A program made the translations under genes and the position numbers. A stretch of DNA of 64,000 nt from Erwinia tasmaniensis Et1/99. Its GTDB lineage: Bacteria; Pseudomonadota; Gammaproteobacteria; Enterobacterales; Enterobacteriaceae. This document shows, one piece after another, positions 9,114-18,737 of the stretch. The notes beneath the pieces were generated by a model, which did not search any database, was not told where the DNA came from, and was given only the letters and a program-made list of their open reading frames with translations. Numbering within the stretch: the first letter of the stretch is position 1; every line of letters starts with the position of its first letter. The DNA is taken from the NCBI RefSeq assembly GCF_000026185.1, contig NC_010694.1, forward strand, positions 2,480,001-2,544,000, given 5' to 3'.

Positions 9114-9623
9114 TTAGAAGCTGTAACCTACGCCAGCAGTCCAGGTGCCAACGTCAACGCTGCGGATACGGCTCTGCTCGTAGCCCACATCCAGAGCGAC
9201 GTTCTGGATTGGGTTGAACTGCATGCCGGCACCGTAGGAGAAGCCTACGTCGCTGAAGTCAGACTTGGCGCGATCTGCACCAGTTGACTGGAATTTACCG
9301 TAGCCGATACCTACAACACCGTAGATGCTCGCCCAGTCATTCAGACGGAAAGCAGGACCACCGGTGACGCCATAGTACTGGCCTTTTTTGTATTCACCAG
9401 CATCTGTACGATCTTTCTCTGTATAGGTGAAAGAACCGATCCAGCCCAGTGGATCGCTGCCGTTCTCGTAGCGGTATTTCAGGTTGAAGCCGTTAGCTTT
9501 GTTAGCCTGGCCCTGATAATCGCTCTGCGCGTAGCCGCCGGAAACGGTGCTCTGTGCCATTGCTGAACCAGCAGATACTGCCAGTACGCAAGCTAATGCT
9601 GAAAGACATGCAATTTTTTTCAT
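9114..9623 (-). CDS. ompX: Outer membrane protein OmpX
   Basis: Small eight-stranded outer-membrane beta-barrel of the OmpX/Ail family, 169 residues (E. coli OmpX 171). A Sec signal peptide (MKKIACLSALACVLAVSAGS, cut after AMA) leads to mature QSTVSGGYAQSD. Alternating aromatic strands follow, and the C-terminus is Phe (WTAGVGYSF), as BamA substrates require. The start is the ATG at 9621-9623 after a GGTGG site; an upstream extension lacks homology. In plant-associated relatives, OmpX-like proteins are linked to adhesion and stress response. Confidence 0.95.
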   Translation of the reverse strand: MKKIACLSALACVLAVSAGSAMAQSTVSGGYAQSDYQGQANKANGFNLKYRYENGSDPLGWIGSFTYTEKDRTDAGEYKKGQYYGVTGGPAFRLNDWASIYGVVGIGYGKFQSTGADRAKSDFSDVGFSYGAGMQFNPIQNVALDVGYEQSRIRSVDVGTWTAGVGYSF

Positions 9624-9987
9624 AACCACCTCAAATGTGAAAGTACTTCTCTCCTGACAACGTTCAAAATATAACAAAAAATGGCCCGAAACTCTGCCCC
9701 GATTTTGTTGTCCAACGAAATGTTTGGTGTAACAGAAAGTTAATGATAGGGCTTATCTCATTATTTTTACTTATTTTTTTCTTAAAAACAGCGCCATTGC
9801 GTTAGTGAAAAAAAAATCCCCATTGAGATAAATCCTAATAAAAGATGACAATTTTTTACCTTTTTCGCATCAATTTTGACCTCTGAAGGGACTTTTTTTA
9901 ACCTGCCAAGGTCAGTTTATTCACTTAATCCATTACACTAAACGCCAGTTCTAACCCCACTACGGATCATTAAAGGCTGGAAACAGG
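9624..9987. promoter_or_regulatory. Divergent ompX / rhtA promoter region
   Basis: 364 bp of strongly AT-rich sequence with long T and A runs (9765-9785, 9808-9818, 9880-9900), as expected for ompX and rhtA promoters with bend-prone DNA. No open reading frame of note and no recognised operator. Confidence 0.5.
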
Positions 9988-10884
9988 ATGTCTTCTCTAC
10001 AGGTTAAAAATACTGTCTGGCAGCCCGTTGCGCTGCTACTCATCGCCATGACCTCTATTCAGGGAGGAGCCGCGTTGGCTAAGACGCTGTTTCCCACCGT
10101 TGGCGCGGCAGGTATCACCGCGCTGCGCCTGGGTTTGGCAACCCTGATCCTCTGTATCATCTTCAAGCCCTGGCGGCTGCACTTTAGCCGGCAGCAGATT
10201 GTGCCGCTAATTATCTACGGCCTGGCGCTTGGAGGAATGAACTATGCGTTCTATATGTCCATCCGCACCGTACCGCTGGGTATTGCGGTGGCGTTAGAAT
10301 TTACCGGCCCGCTGATGCTTGCTTTAGTCGGTTCGCGGCGAGCGCTGGATTTTATCTGGATCGCGTTGGCCGTGACCGGACTGCTCTTTCTGCTGCCGGT
10401 GGGTCATGATATTAGCAGCGTTGATCCTGTCGGGGCGTTGCTGGCATTAACCGCCGGGGGGTGTTGGGCCATCTATATTCTGGCCGGACAGCGTGCAGGT
10501 AGCCAGCACGGTCCGGCAACCGTGGCAGCAGGAACGCTGATTGGCGCACTGGTCTTTGTTCCGCTCGGGCTGGTGTACGCCAACCCGGGTATCTGGACGC
10601 TGTCACTTATTCCTATTGGGCTGGCGATCGCCGTTATGTCCAGCGCCCTGCCCTATTCGCTGGAGATGATGGCATTGACTCGTCTGCCGGCACGCACCTT
10701 CGGAACGCTAATGAGCCTCGAACCGGCTATGGCGGCGATTTCAGGCATGCTGTTCCTCGGCGAGGTGCTCACGCTTGTCCAATGGCTGGCGCTGCTGGCC
10801 ATTATTATGGCATCAGCAGGGTCCACCCTGACCATGCGACCAGCAAAAGCGAAAATTACGCCAATAAAAGAGTTCAACGAATAA
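9988..10884 (+). CDS. rhtA: Threonine/homoserine exporter RhtA
   Basis: Inner-membrane amino-acid exporter of the EamA (drug/metabolite transporter) family, 298 residues with ten predicted membrane helices in two EamA halves. It tracks E. coli RhtA along its length: AMTSIQGGAALAKTLFPTVGA, PLGIAVALEFTGPL, YILAGQRAG and ALPYSLEMMALTRLP. It lies next to ompX as in E. coli. A downstream 7-bp inverted repeat (GCCTGCG/CGCAGGC, 10893-10918) without a T-run may end the transcript. Confidence 0.94.
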   Translation: MSSLQVKNTVWQPVALLLIAMTSIQGGAALAKTLFPTVGAAGITALRLGLATLILCIIFKPWRLHFSRQQIVPLIIYGLALGGMNYAFYMSIRTVPLGIAVALEFTGPLMLALVGSRRALDFIWIALAVTGLLFLLPVGHDISSVDPVGALLALTAGGCWAIYILAGQRAGSQHGPATVAAGTLIGALVFVPLGLVYANPGIWTLSLIPIGLAIAVMSSALPYSLEMMALTRLPARTFGTLMSLEPAMAAISGMLFLGEVLTLVQWLALLAIIMASAGSTLTMRPAKAKITPIKEFNE

Positions 10885-11159
10885 GCGTTACCGCCTGCGT
10901 GAGGCCGATCCCGCAGGCACTCCTTTGGCAAAAAGGGAATTACCGGCCTGAGGTTGATTGACACCTTAATCCATTAAGTCATTTGCTGATCACGGATTAT
11001 TCTTTTCTATTAATAAAAAATAAGCGTAAAAAGACAGTAAAAACAAAAAGCTAAAATACGAATGAAAATAAAACGCATTATTAGCCTTATTAAGATTTGA
11101 AGAGTTTATTTGTTATTAGATCAACAGCTCGCCGCTATGCCATCAATAGGTGCGACCTT

Positions 11160-11239
11160 TCCGGCAGGCGTTCAAATTGGTGCTATACTTATTCCCGTAT
11201 TCAATTCGGAACAACAAGACCATTAAGAGGATATTAATG
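11160..11239 (+). promoter_or_regulatory. dps promoter and leader
   Basis: A -10 element TATACT at 11184-11189 is preceded by TGC, giving the TGCTATACTT context favoured by RpoS and extended -10 promoters; the E. coli dps promoter is very similar. The leader ends in an AAGAGG ribosome-binding site at 11225-11230. Confidence 0.65.
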
Positions 11240-11743
11240 ATGAGTACCGCTAAACTGGTTAAAACAAAATCATCTGATCTGATTTACACCCGTAACGACG
11301 TGGCAGAAGACGAGAAAAAAGCCACCATCGAGGTGCTTAATCGTCTGGTTACTGAACTTATCGATCTGTCGCTGATCACCAAGCAGGCACACTGGAACAT
11401 GCGTGGCGCCAACTTTATTGGCGTACATGAGATGCTGGACGGTTTCCGCACCGCCATCACCGATCATCAGGATACCATCGCCGAGCGTGTTGTTCAGCTG
11501 GGTGGGGTCGCGCTGGGTACGGCTCAGGTTGTCAATGACAGAACGCCACTGAAAAGCTACCCGCTGAACATTCACAGCGTACAGGATCACTTAAAAGCGC
11601 TGGCCGATCGCTACGGCGTTGTGGCTAACGATATGCGCAAAGCTATCGGCGAGGTTGAAGATGAAGACACGGCCGATATCTTTACCGCCGCATCGCGTGA
11701 CCTGGACAAATTCCTGTGGTTCATCGAGTCCAATATTGAATAA
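11240..11743 (+). CDS. dps: DNA-binding starvation protein Dps (ferritin-like)
   Basis: Forms a 12-subunit shell that binds DNA in stationary phase and oxidises Fe(II) with hydrogen peroxide. 167 residues from the second of two consecutive ATGs, matching the E. coli start MSTAKLVK. The Lys-rich DNA-binding N-terminus is present, and the inter-subunit ferroxidase ligands are kept: H in KQAHWNM, H and D in VHEMLDGF, D and E in DHQDTIAE. The C-terminus FIESNIE matches E. coli. Single-gene unit with its own promoter and a strong terminator. Confidence 0.97.
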   Translation: MSTAKLVKTKSSDLIYTRNDVAEDEKKATIEVLNRLVTELIDLSLITKQAHWNMRGANFIGVHEMLDGFRTAITDHQDTIAERVVQLGGVALGTAQVVNDRTPLKSYPLNIHSVQDHLKALADRYGVVANDMRKAIGEVEDEDTADIFTAASRDLDKFLWFIESNIE

Positions 11744-11776
11744 TATCGTCTGACGCCTCGTCAGCGTATTAATCAG

Positions 11777-11810
11777 GGAGCAGATGGCCACGCCACCTGC
11801 TCCTTTTTTT
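11777..11810 (+). terminator. dps rho-independent terminator
   Basis: GGAGCAG / CTGCTCC stem closed around a GC-rich loop and followed by seven T. It ends just before the ybiI ribosome-binding site, so ybiI is probably read from readthrough or a weak local promoter. Confidence 0.88.
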
Positions 11811-11823
11811 ATCTGGAGGTTTT

Positions 11824-12087
11824 ATGGCCAGTGGTTGGGCACGCGATGATGCCGTGCAGGAACAGATTGATTCCACCGTGGATGATGCCGTACTGCGCGC
11901 GCGCCGCGCTCTGCATCAGGGCGTCAGCGCGACTGAATGTGAGGAGTGCGGAGAACTTATCCCTGAAGCCCGCCGTTTAGCACTGCCGGGAGTCAGATAC
12001 TGTATTCAGTGCCAGCAGCTGCATGACGACCGCCAGTCAGCCAGCCTGTACAACCGTCGTGGCAGCAAAGACAGTCAGCTGCGCTAA
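11824..12087 (+). CDS. ybiI: YbiI, DksA/TraR-type zinc finger protein
   Basis: An 87-residue protein with the C4 zinc finger of the DksA/TraR family, CEECGELIPEARR...YCIQCQQ (about residues 39-65), but without the DksA coiled coil. It aligns end to end with E. coli YbiI, including MASGWA at the start and YNRRGSKDSQLR at the end. Members of this short class are thought to act near RNA polymerase, but the function of YbiI is not established. Good GGAGG ribosome-binding site. Confidence 0.9.
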   Translation: MASGWARDDAVQEQIDSTVDDAVLRARRALHQGVSATECEECGELIPEARRLALPGVRYCIQCQQLHDDRQSASLYNRRGSKDSQLR

Positions 12088-12182
12088 ACACATTCCTGTT
12101 TAAAACATGCGCCCGGTAGCATTAACAACATTTCCGTCGTTACCCGAGTTGTTTTTGACCTGATATTAGCGAAGTATCTTAT

Positions 12183-12216
12183 GCACCATTATGATTGCAG
12201 TGCACCATAATGGAAC
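12183..12216 (+). promoter_or_regulatory. Two NtrC-like enhancer sites upstream of glnH
   Basis: Two adjacent matches to the NtrC consensus GCACC-N5-GGTGC: GCACCATTATGATTGC (12183-12198) and GCACCATAATGGAAC (12202-12216). They lie about 90-120 nt upstream of the sigma-54 promoter, typical enhancer spacing and similar to the E. coli glnHp2 arrangement. Confidence 0.72.
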
Positions 12217-12302
12217 CCCAAAAAAGTGCAACACGCCTGTCGTGCCGGTTGTTAAGACGAAAGATACGGCTAAACGGCTGTTTTTAATCGCATTTATCAA
12301 AC

Positions 12303-12318
12303 TGGCACGATTCTTTCA
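12303..12318 (+). promoter_or_regulatory. Sigma-54 promoter of glnHPQ
   Basis: TGGCACGATTCTTTCA has the -24 GG and -12 element spacing of RpoN promoters and differs from E. coli glnHp2 by one base as I recall it. Together with the NtrC-like sites it predicts induction under nitrogen limitation. Confidence 0.8.
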
Positions 12319-12377
12319 TAGGGCTGCGGGCATGTAATTGGGTGAGACCTTTCCCAAAAAGCGATAAGGATAAGATG

Positions 12378-13124
12378 ATGAAGTCAATTTTTAAGGTTTC
12401 GATTGCCGCTTTGACGCTGGCATTTTCTCTCTCTTCCACGGCTGCCGAAAAAAAACTGGTTGTTGCTACCGACACCGCGTTTGTCCCCTTCGAATTCAAA
12501 CAGGATGGAAAATACGTCGGCTTCGACGTTGATCTATGGGATGCGATTGCCAAACAGCTCAACATGGAATACACGCTGAAGCCAATGGATTTCAGCGGTA
12601 TTATTCCCGCGCTGCAAACGCGAAATATTGACCTTGCGCTGGCCGGTATCACCATTACCGATGAGCGTAAAAAAGCGATCGCTTTCTCTGACGGATACTA
12701 CAAAAGCGGCCTGCTGGTGATGGTTAAGGCCAATAACGATTCGGTAAAAGGGATCGACGACCTGAACGGCAAGGTGGTTGCGGTGAAGAGCGGCACAGGT
12801 TCCGTTGACTATGCGAAACAGCACATCAAATATAAAGACCTGCGCCAGTTCCCTAATATCGACAATGCCTACATGGAGCTGGGCACCAACCGCGCCGATG
12901 CGGTACTGCACGATACGCCAAACATTCTTTACTTTATCAACACTGCGGGTAAAGGCCAGTTCAAGGCCGTAGGTGATTCGATTGAAGCTCAGCAGTACGG
13001 TATTGCTTTCCCGAAAGGCAGCGACGATCTGCGTGAAAAGGTCAACGGCGCGCTGAAAACCCTGCGTGAAAACGGTACTTATAACACGTTGTACAAAAAA
13101 TGGTTTGGCAGCGAACCTAAATAA
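12378..13124 (+). CDS. glnH: Glutamine-binding periplasmic protein GlnH
   Basis: Periplasmic receptor of the GlnHPQ high-affinity glutamine ABC importer, 248 residues as in E. coli. A Sec signal peptide (about residues 1-22, ending STAA) precedes the two-lobe solute-binding fold; [19 protein letters not shown] and the ligand-contact segment [12 protein letters not shown] match E. coli. I chose the second of two tandem ATGs (MKSIFKV), 7 nt after AAGGA, by homology. First gene of the operon. A hairpin after its stop should lower expression of glnPQ relative to the binding protein. Confidence 0.96.
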   Translation: MKSIFKVSIAALTLAFSLSSTAAEKKLVVATDTAFVPFEFKQDGKYVGFDVDLWDAIAKQLNMEYTLKPMDFSGIIPALQTRNIDLALAGITITDERKKAIAFSDGYYKSGLLVMVKANNDSVKGIDDLNGKVVAVKSGTGSVDYAKQHIKYKDLRQFPNIDNAYMELGTNRADAVLHDTPNILYFINTAGKGQFKAVGDSIEAQQYGIAFPKGSDDLREKVNGALKTLRENGTYNTLYKKWFGSEPK

Positions 13125-13152
13125 AAAACGGTGATTGGTATTCATTTAACGC

Positions 13153-13186
13153 AAGGGGATTTGCACACGCGATCCCCTTCGTTTTT
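13153..13186 (+). terminator. Intraoperonic attenuator between glnH and glnP
   Basis: Eight-bp stem AAGGGGAT / ATCCCCTT followed by CGTTTTT. Such hairpins after binding-protein genes give excess receptor over membrane components. Confidence 0.78.
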
Positions 13187-13225
13187 CCCATAAGCAACAT
13201 AGGGTTTTCTACCCGGAGAATAAAC

Positions 13226-13885
13226 ATGCAGTTTGACTGGAGCGCTATCTGGCCTGCTATTCCCATCCTGCTTGAAGGCGCGAAGATGACCCTGCTCATC
13301 TCCGTGCTTGGGCTGGTTGGCGGAGTCATTATTGGGCTGGTGGCCGGTTTCGCCCGTGCCTACGGCGGCTGGCTGTCACGTAACATCGCGCTGGTTTTTA
13401 TTGAGCTGATACGCGGTACGCCGATTGTGGTGCAGGTGATGTTTATCTATTTCGCCCTGCCGATGGCGTTTAACGACTTGAGGATCGACCCGTTCAGCGC
13501 GGCGGTGGTCACGATTATGATCAACTCCGGCGCTTATATCGCCGAAATTACCCGTGGTGCGGTGCTGTCGATTAACCGTGGGTTCCGTGAGGCGGGGCTG
13601 GCGCTGGGCCTTTCCGGCCGCGAAACGCTGCGCTATGTCATTATGCCGCTGGCGCTGCGCCGCATGCTGCCACCGCTGGGTAACCAGTGGATTGTCAGCA
13701 TCAAGGATACGTCGCTGTTTATCGTGATCGGCGTGGCAGAACTGACCCGTCAGGGCCAGGAAATTATTGCCGGTAACTTCCGCGCGCTGGAGATATGGAG
13801 CGCCGTCGCCGTTATCTATCTGATCATTACCCTGGTGCTGAGCTTTGTGCTACGCCGACTTGAGAGAAGGATGAAAATCCTGTGA
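13226..13885 (+). CDS. glnP: Glutamine ABC transporter permease GlnP
   Basis: Inner-membrane permease of the glutamine importer, 219 residues, with five predicted helices of the His/Glu/Gln/Arg permease family. It carries the ABC-contact EAA loop ([23 protein letters not shown]) and the family start [22 protein letters not shown] homodimer of GlnP would pair with two GlnQ. Its stop overlaps the glnQ GTG start by 4 nt. Confidence 0.95.
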   Translation: MQFDWSAIWPAIPILLEGAKMTLLISVLGLVGGVIIGLVAGFARAYGGWLSRNIALVFIELIRGTPIVVQVMFIYFALPMAFNDLRIDPFSAAVVTIMINSGAYIAEITRGAVLSINRGFREAGLALGLSGRETLRYVIMPLALRRMLPPLGNQWIVSIKDTSLFIVIGVAELTRQGQEIIAGNFRALEIWSAVAVIYLIITLVLSFVLRRLERRMKIL

Positions 13886-14604
13886 TTGAATTTAAAAACG
13901 TTTCCAAGCACTTTGGTGCTACCCAGGTGCTGCACGACATCGATCTGAACATCAAACAGGGTGAAGTGGTGGTGATTATCGGGCCGTCGGGTTCCGGCAA
14001 ATCTACCCTGCTGCGCTGTATCAACAAGCTGGAAGACATCACCAGCGGTGAACTGATTGTTGACGGCATAAAGGTTAACGATCCTAAGGTTGACGATCGC
14101 CTGATCCGCCAGGAAGCGGGTATGGTGTTCCAGCAGTTCCATCTGTTTCCGCAAATGAGCGCGCTGGATAACGTGGCGTTTGGCCCGATCCGCGTGCGCG
14201 GCGCTAAAAAAGAGGATGCGCAGCGTCTGGCCCGCGAGCTGCTGGGTAAAGTCGGCCTGGCGGAGCGAGCCGATCACTTCCCCTCCGAGCTTTCCGGTGG
14301 GCAGCAGCAGCGCGTTGCCATTGCACGCGCGCTGGCGGTAAAACCCAAGATGATGCTGTTCGATGAGCCAACCTCGGCGCTGGATCCGGAACTGCGTCAT
14401 GAAGTGTTAAAGGTGATGCAGGACCTGGCCGAAGAAGGCATGACGATGGTGATCGTGACTCATGAAGTCGGCTTCGCGCAGAAAGTGGCATCTAGGCTGA
14501 TCTTTATTGATAAAGGCCGTATCGCCGAAGACGGCAACCCGGATGAATTAATCACAAACCCACCCAGCGCACGTCTGCGCGAGTTTTTACAGCACGTTTC
14601 GTAA
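13882..14604 (+). CDS. glnQ: Glutamine ABC transporter ATPase GlnQ
   Basis: Cytoplasmic ATPase of the glutamine importer, 240 residues. Walker [11 protein letters not shown]-loop [10 protein letters not shown], signature LSGGQQQR, Walker B MMLFDEP and switch His (VIVTHE) are all intact. The GTG start overlaps the glnP stop (GTGA), so translation is coupled. A GC-rich hairpin follows the gene. Confidence 0.96.
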   Translation: MIEFKNVSKHFGATQVLHDIDLNIKQGEVVVIIGPSGSGKSTLLRCINKLEDITSGELIVDGIKVNDPKVDDRLIRQEAGMVFQQFHLFPQMSALDNVAFGPIRVRGAKKEDAQRLARELLGKVGLAERADHFPSELSGGQQQRVAIARALAVKPKMMLFDEPTSALDPELRHEVLKVMQDLAEEGMTMVIVTHEVGFAQKVASRLIFIDKGRIAEDGNPDELITNPPSARLREFLQHVS

Positions 14605-14611
14605 TACCCTC

Positions 14612-14640
14612 CAGGGGCGAGCGAATGCCCGCCCCTGCTT
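14612..14640 (+). terminator. glnHPQ terminator
   Basis: Perfect 8-bp stem CAGGGGCG / CGCCCCTG followed by a T/C-rich stretch, 8 nt after the glnQ stop. Confidence 0.75.
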
Positions 14641-14728
14641 TCCTTTGAGTAACAAAATGGCTGTTGTTGCTGCCAGCCCGTTCTGACGGTCTATACTTTT
14701 CTGCTGCACGTCATGAAAGGAGAAGAGG

Positions 14729-16978
14729 ATGCCGGGACTTACCTCGCTGCTGCGTATACTGCTGTTGTTAACGGCCATCGCTGGCTGGCTGCCACAGGCC
14801 CAGGCCGTGACATTACCTGCGGCGGTCGCCGCCACGCAGCCGCAGTCTGGCAGTAGCAGCCAGCCAGAACCCAGTCCGGACGAGAAAAAAGCTGCCTGGG
14901 CCGCCCTTGCCAATATCCTCGACAATGACAGCTCGCGCAGGGAGCTGATCGCGCAGCTACGCACGGCGGCGGCGCAAACGACCTCAACTGAGCCGATACT
15001 GACGCCGCCCGCTGAAGAAGAAGATAAAACCGTTTTGCAGAGCGTGACCGACGTCAGCCGCCATTTCGGCGGACAATTTGCCACCCGCCTGCACAATCTG
15101 CATGACAGTATCGCCGATGCCCCACATAAGCCTTTCAATCAGCAAACTTTTTTTAAGGCACTGCGTCAATTCGCCATGCTGACAGTCGCGCTTTACGCCT
15201 TTTACTGGCTGTTACGCTGGGCGGTGTCACCGCTCTATCGCCGGATGGGAGACTGGGGCCGCCGGAAGAATCAGGATCGCCGCAACTGGCTGCACCTGCC
15301 GGCCGCCATTGTGGGTGCCTTTATCATTGACCTGCTGCTGCTGGCATTAGCGCTATTTGTCGGCCAGATACTCAGCGACAATCTGAACGCCGGCAGCCGC
15401 ACTATCGCCTATCAGCAGGGCCTGTTGCTCAACGCCTTTGCTCTGATTGAGTTCTTTAAGAGCATCCTGCGTATGATATTTTGCGCACGTTACCCACAGC
15501 TGCGTTTTTTCCACCTCTCGGACGTGCGCGCCGCCTACTGGAATACTCGTTTAAGCTGGTTGAGCGGATTAGTCGGTTACGGGCTACTGGTGATTGTCCC
15601 GATTGTCTCCAATCAGGTTAACGTGCAGGTCGCAGCACTGGTTAACGTGGTGATTATGGGGCTGGTCACGATCTGGGCGCTGTACCTGATTTTTCATAAC
15701 AAGCAGCATATTCAGCAGGAGCTGACCCACCTGGCCGATCGCTCTCTGGCCTTTTTCGCGCTATTTATCCGTGCATTTGCACTGATCTGGCACTGGCTGG
15801 CCTGCGCCTATTTTATCACCCTGTTTCTGTTTTCAATATTCAACCCCGGCAATAGCCTGAAGTTTATGATGGCCGCCAGCGTACTTTCACTGGCGATTAT
15901 CGGCAGCGCAGCACTGGTTTCCGGTGTGCTAACGCGCTGGATCCATAAAACTATTGTTCTCTCCCCGGAACTGCGCAACAGCTATCCCGAGCTACAGAAC
16001 CGCGTCAATGGCTGGGTTTCAGCCATGCTTAAACTGGCACGCGTACTGACCGTCTTTTCCGCCACCCTGCTGCTGCTGAATGCCTGGGATCTGTTCGACC
16101 TGTGGCACTGGCTAACGGAAGGAGCAGGAGAGAAGATGGTGGATATTTTGATCCGCATCGTGGCGATCCTGTTCTTTTCCGCCGTGGGCTGGACCTTACT
16201 TGCCAGCCTGATAGAGAGCCGCCTTGCCTCCGACTCGCACGGACGACCCATGCCGAGCGCCCGCACACGCACGCTGTTGACCCTGTTCCGTAACGCCCTG
16301 GCGGTGATCATCAGCAGTATTACCATTATGATCCTTCTCTCCGAGATCGGCGTTAATATCGCCCCGTTGCTGGCGGGTGCAGGCGCGCTGGGGCTGGCGG
16401 TATCATTCGGCTCACAAACCCTGGTGAAAGATATTATTACCGGGGTGTTTATTCAGTTTGAAAACGGCATGAACACCGGGGATCTGGTGACTATTGGTGC
16501 GATAACCGGGACGGTGGAACGCATGTCGATCCGTTCGGTCGGCGTGCGGCAGGACACCGGGGCTTACCATATTATCCCCTGGTCATCGATCACCACCTTT
16601 GCTAACTTCGTGCGCGGCATCGGCTCTTTCGTCGCCAATTATGATGTCGACAGGCGTGAAGATACCGGGCGGGTCAATGCCACCCTACAGGCGGCGGTCA
16701 AAGAACTGCTGGAGGATAACAACATTCGATCGATGGTGATCGGTGAACCCGCATTTTCCGGGCTGGTGGGATTAACTCATCAGTCATTTACCGTACGCGT
16801 CTCCTTCACCACCCAACCGCTGAAGCAGTGGACGGTACGTTTCGCGCTGGACAGCATGGTCAAACAGCACTTCGACGCAGCGGGGATCAGAACCCCGCTA
16901 CAGACGGTACAGGTCATGCAGAGCGGCGCAGATATTGAAGGCGCGGCCAGCTTTGCGGTGCTGAACGCGCCAAAATAA
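14729..16978 (+). CDS. ybiO: Large mechanosensitive channel YbiO (MscS family)
   Basis: Inner-membrane MscS-family channel of 749 residues (E. coli YbiO 741). A signal peptide (about 1-26, ending QAQA) and an Ala/Gln-rich periplasmic segment are followed by about ten membrane helices; the conserved pore helix and beta domain lie near the end (LLAGAGALGLAVSFGSQTLV, then FENGMNTGDLVTIGAITGTV). Opens under membrane tension to release solutes at osmotic downshock. It follows glnQ as in E. coli but behind a terminator, and converges on rlmF with only 5 bp between stops. Confidence 0.93.
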   Translation: MPGLTSLLRILLLLTAIAGWLPQAQAVTLPAAVAATQPQSGSSSQPEPSPDEKKAAWAALANILDNDSSRRELIAQLRTAAAQTTSTEPILTPPAEEEDKTVLQSVTDVSRHFGGQFATRLHNLHDSIADAPHKPFNQQTFFKALRQFAMLTVALYAFYWLLRWAVSPLYRRMGDWGRRKNQDRRNWLHLPAAIVGAFIIDLLLLALALFVGQILSDNLNAGSRTIAYQQGLLLNAFALIEFFKSILRMIFCARYPQLRFFHLSDVRAAYWNTRLSWLSGLVGYGLLVIVPIVSNQVNVQVAALVNVVIMGLVTIWALYLIFHNKQHIQQELTHLADRSLAFFALFIRAFALIWHWLACAYFITLFLFSIFNPGNSLKFMMAASVLSLAIIGSAALVSGVLTRWIHKTIVLSPELRNSYPELQNRVNGWVSAMLKLARVLTVFSATLLLLNAWDLFDLWHWLTEGAGEKMVDILIRIVAILFFSAVGWTLLASLIESRLASDSHGRPMPSARTRTLLTLFRNALAVIISSITIMILLSEIGVNIAPLLAGAGALGLAVSFGSQTLVKDIITGVFIQFENGMNTGDLVTIGAITGTVERMSIRSVGVRQDTGAYHIIPWSSITTFANFVRGIGSFVANYDVDRREDTGRVNATLQAAVKELLEDNNIRSMVIGEPAFSGLVGLTHQSFTVRVSFTTQPLKQWTVRFALDSMVKQHFDAAGIRTPLQTVQVMQSGADIEGAASFAVLNAPK

Positions 16979-16983
16979 GGCGC

Positions 16984-17913
16984 TTACCTGGCCAGCAGCC
17001 GGGCACGCTGCGGCTGTTCCATAAAGCTCCAGGCAATAAAGCGACTCTGCTTCTGCCCCTGGGCCATATCAATAGTGCGCATTGCCGCCACGTCGGCCTC
17101 TTCCAGCGCCCGCCACAGTTCCGGCAGGTTCTCCTTGCGTGACACCAGTGAGGTAAACCATATGCACTGACGGCCAAAACTGACGCTCTCTGCAATCATA
17201 CGGCGCATAAACGCGATTTCCCCGCCCTCACACCAGAGTTCGTCCTGCTGACCGCCAAAATTCAGCGGTGAGTGACGATCGAGGCCGAGATTGCGCAGTT
17301 TACGCTGGCTGCCCTGATGCGCATCGGCGGCCGAGGCGTGAAACGGTGGGTTGCACAGCGTGGCCTGGTACAGCTCGTTTTTGTGGATCACGCCGCTAAA
17401 TATCGCCTGGCTGTCTTTCTGGCGACGCAGTCGGATAGCGCGATTCAGTCCTGGGTTACCGGCGATAATGGCATTGGCTGCGGCCATGGCCCGCTCATTC
17501 ACTTCGCTGCCGGTAAAGCGCCACTGATATTCACTATGACCGATCAGCGGATAGATCAGATTCGCGCCGCAGCCAACGTCCAGCACGTTGATTTCACGTG
17601 GCACCACGCGGCGGTTATCTTCCGCCAGCAGGTCGGCAAGGTGGTGGATATAGTCAGCGCGCCCCGGCACCGGCGGGCAAAGAAAACCTTCAGGAATGTC
17701 CCAGTGGGCGATATGGTAAAAATGGTGCAGCAACGCCTGATTCAGCGCCTTCACCGCGTCGGGATTGGCAAAGTCTATTGACTCGCTGCCCCAGTTATTC
17801 ACCGCGACAAACGGTGCCAGCGGCGGATGGCTGGCAATCAGCGCAGCAAAATCATAGCGACCGCGATGGCGGTTACGCGGGTGCAGCACGGTTTTTTCGG
17901 CAGCGGTTTTCAT
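16984..17913 (-). CDS. rlmF: 23S rRNA (adenine(1618)-N(6))-methyltransferase RlmF
   Basis: S-adenosylmethionine-dependent methyltransferase modifying A1618 of 23S rRNA, 309 residues (E. coli YbiN/RlmF 308). It has [13 protein letters not shown] at the N-terminus, a degenerate SAM-binding motif I ([17 protein letters not shown]), and the N6-adenine catalytic motif NPPF in [11 protein letters not shown]. The [12 protein letters not shown] signature near the C-terminus is also conserved. Single gene, convergent with ybiO. Confidence 0.95.
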   Translation of the reverse strand: MKTAAEKTVLHPRNRHRGRYDFAALIASHPPLAPFVAVNNWGSESIDFANPDAVKALNQALLHHFYHIAHWDIPEGFLCPPVPGRADYIHHLADLLAEDNRRVVPREINVLDVGCGANLIYPLIGHSEYQWRFTGSEVNERAMAAANAIIAGNPGLNRAIRLRRQKDSQAIFSGVIHKNELYQATLCNPPFHASAADAHQGSQRKLRNLGLDRHSPLNFGGQQDELWCEGGEIAFMRRMIAESVSFGRQCIWFTSLVSRKENLPELWRALEEADVAAMRTIDMAQGQKQSRFIAWSFMEQPQRARLLAR

Positions 17914-18011
17914 AAATGACCCTCTTATCAGCAGGCGCGTAAGATACCTGCTGTGGTAATAATGGTAAACCAGTGGCGACTTTTTTCCGCCTCGTATCCT
18001 GAAGGAGTTTT

Positions 18012-18638
18012 ATGACACGTAGCCGCTATAGCTTTCAACCCAAACAGGGCCACGGCCTGCCGCACAATCCGCTGAATGCAATTATCGGCCCACGTCCGGT
18101 CGGCTGGATCAGTTCACAAAATGCCCGCGGCCAGCGCAACCTGGCACCTTACAGTTTTTTTAACTGCTTCAACTACGACCCGCCGATTATTGGTTTTGCC
18201 AGCAGCGGCTGGAAAGACAGCGTGCAGAATATCGTTGAAACCGGTGAGTTTGTCTGGAATCTTGCTACCCGTCCTCTGGCGGTGGCGATGAATGAAAGCT
18301 CTGCCCCCCTGCCCCACGGCGAGGACGAATTTGCCTTTGCCGGACTGACCGCGCAGCCGGCCAGCCTGATCGCTGCCAGCATGGTGGCAGAAAGTCCGGT
18401 GAACTTTGAGTGCCGCCTCACGCAGTGCATCCAGCTGAAAAACGCCGATGGTGAGGCCATTCCGAGCTGGCTGGTTTTGGGTGAGGTGGTGCTTATTCAT
18501 ATCGATGAGGCGCTGCTGGAGGACGGTGTTTATCAGACGGCAAAAGCTGAACCTATTCTGCGTGCAGGCGGACCCAGCGCCTACTACACCATCAGCGAAG
18601 CACATCGATTCGATCTGACCAGGCCGGATGCCCGTTAA
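18012..18638 (+). CDS. Flavin reductase-domain (DIM6/NTAB) FMN-binding protein
   Basis: 208-residue protein of the flavin-reductase-like/flavoredoxin family with a split-barrel FMN fold: RPVGWISSQNARGQRNLAPYSFFN is the characteristic FMN-contacting segment, followed by GFASSGWKDSVQNIVETGEFV and FECRLTQCIQL. It probably reduces or carries FMN for a partner oxygenase, but no partner is adjacent, so the substrate is unknown. GGAG ribosome-binding site before the ATG. Single gene. Confidence 0.85.
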   Translation: MTRSRYSFQPKQGHGLPHNPLNAIIGPRPVGWISSQNARGQRNLAPYSFFNCFNYDPPIIGFASSGWKDSVQNIVETGEFVWNLATRPLAVAMNESSAPLPHGEDEFAFAGLTAQPASLIAASMVAESPVNFECRLTQCIQLKNADGEAIPSWLVLGEVVLIHIDEALLEDGVYQTAKAEPILRAGGPSAYYTISEAHRFDLTRPDAR

Positions 18639-18737
18639 CGGCGACGGAACGCGTAAAAGTCACCGCGGCGCTGCCGTTTCTCAGCCTTTTTTTTGTTATG
18701 ATATCGGTCCTTTTTCACCGTTTATCATGGAGCGATT

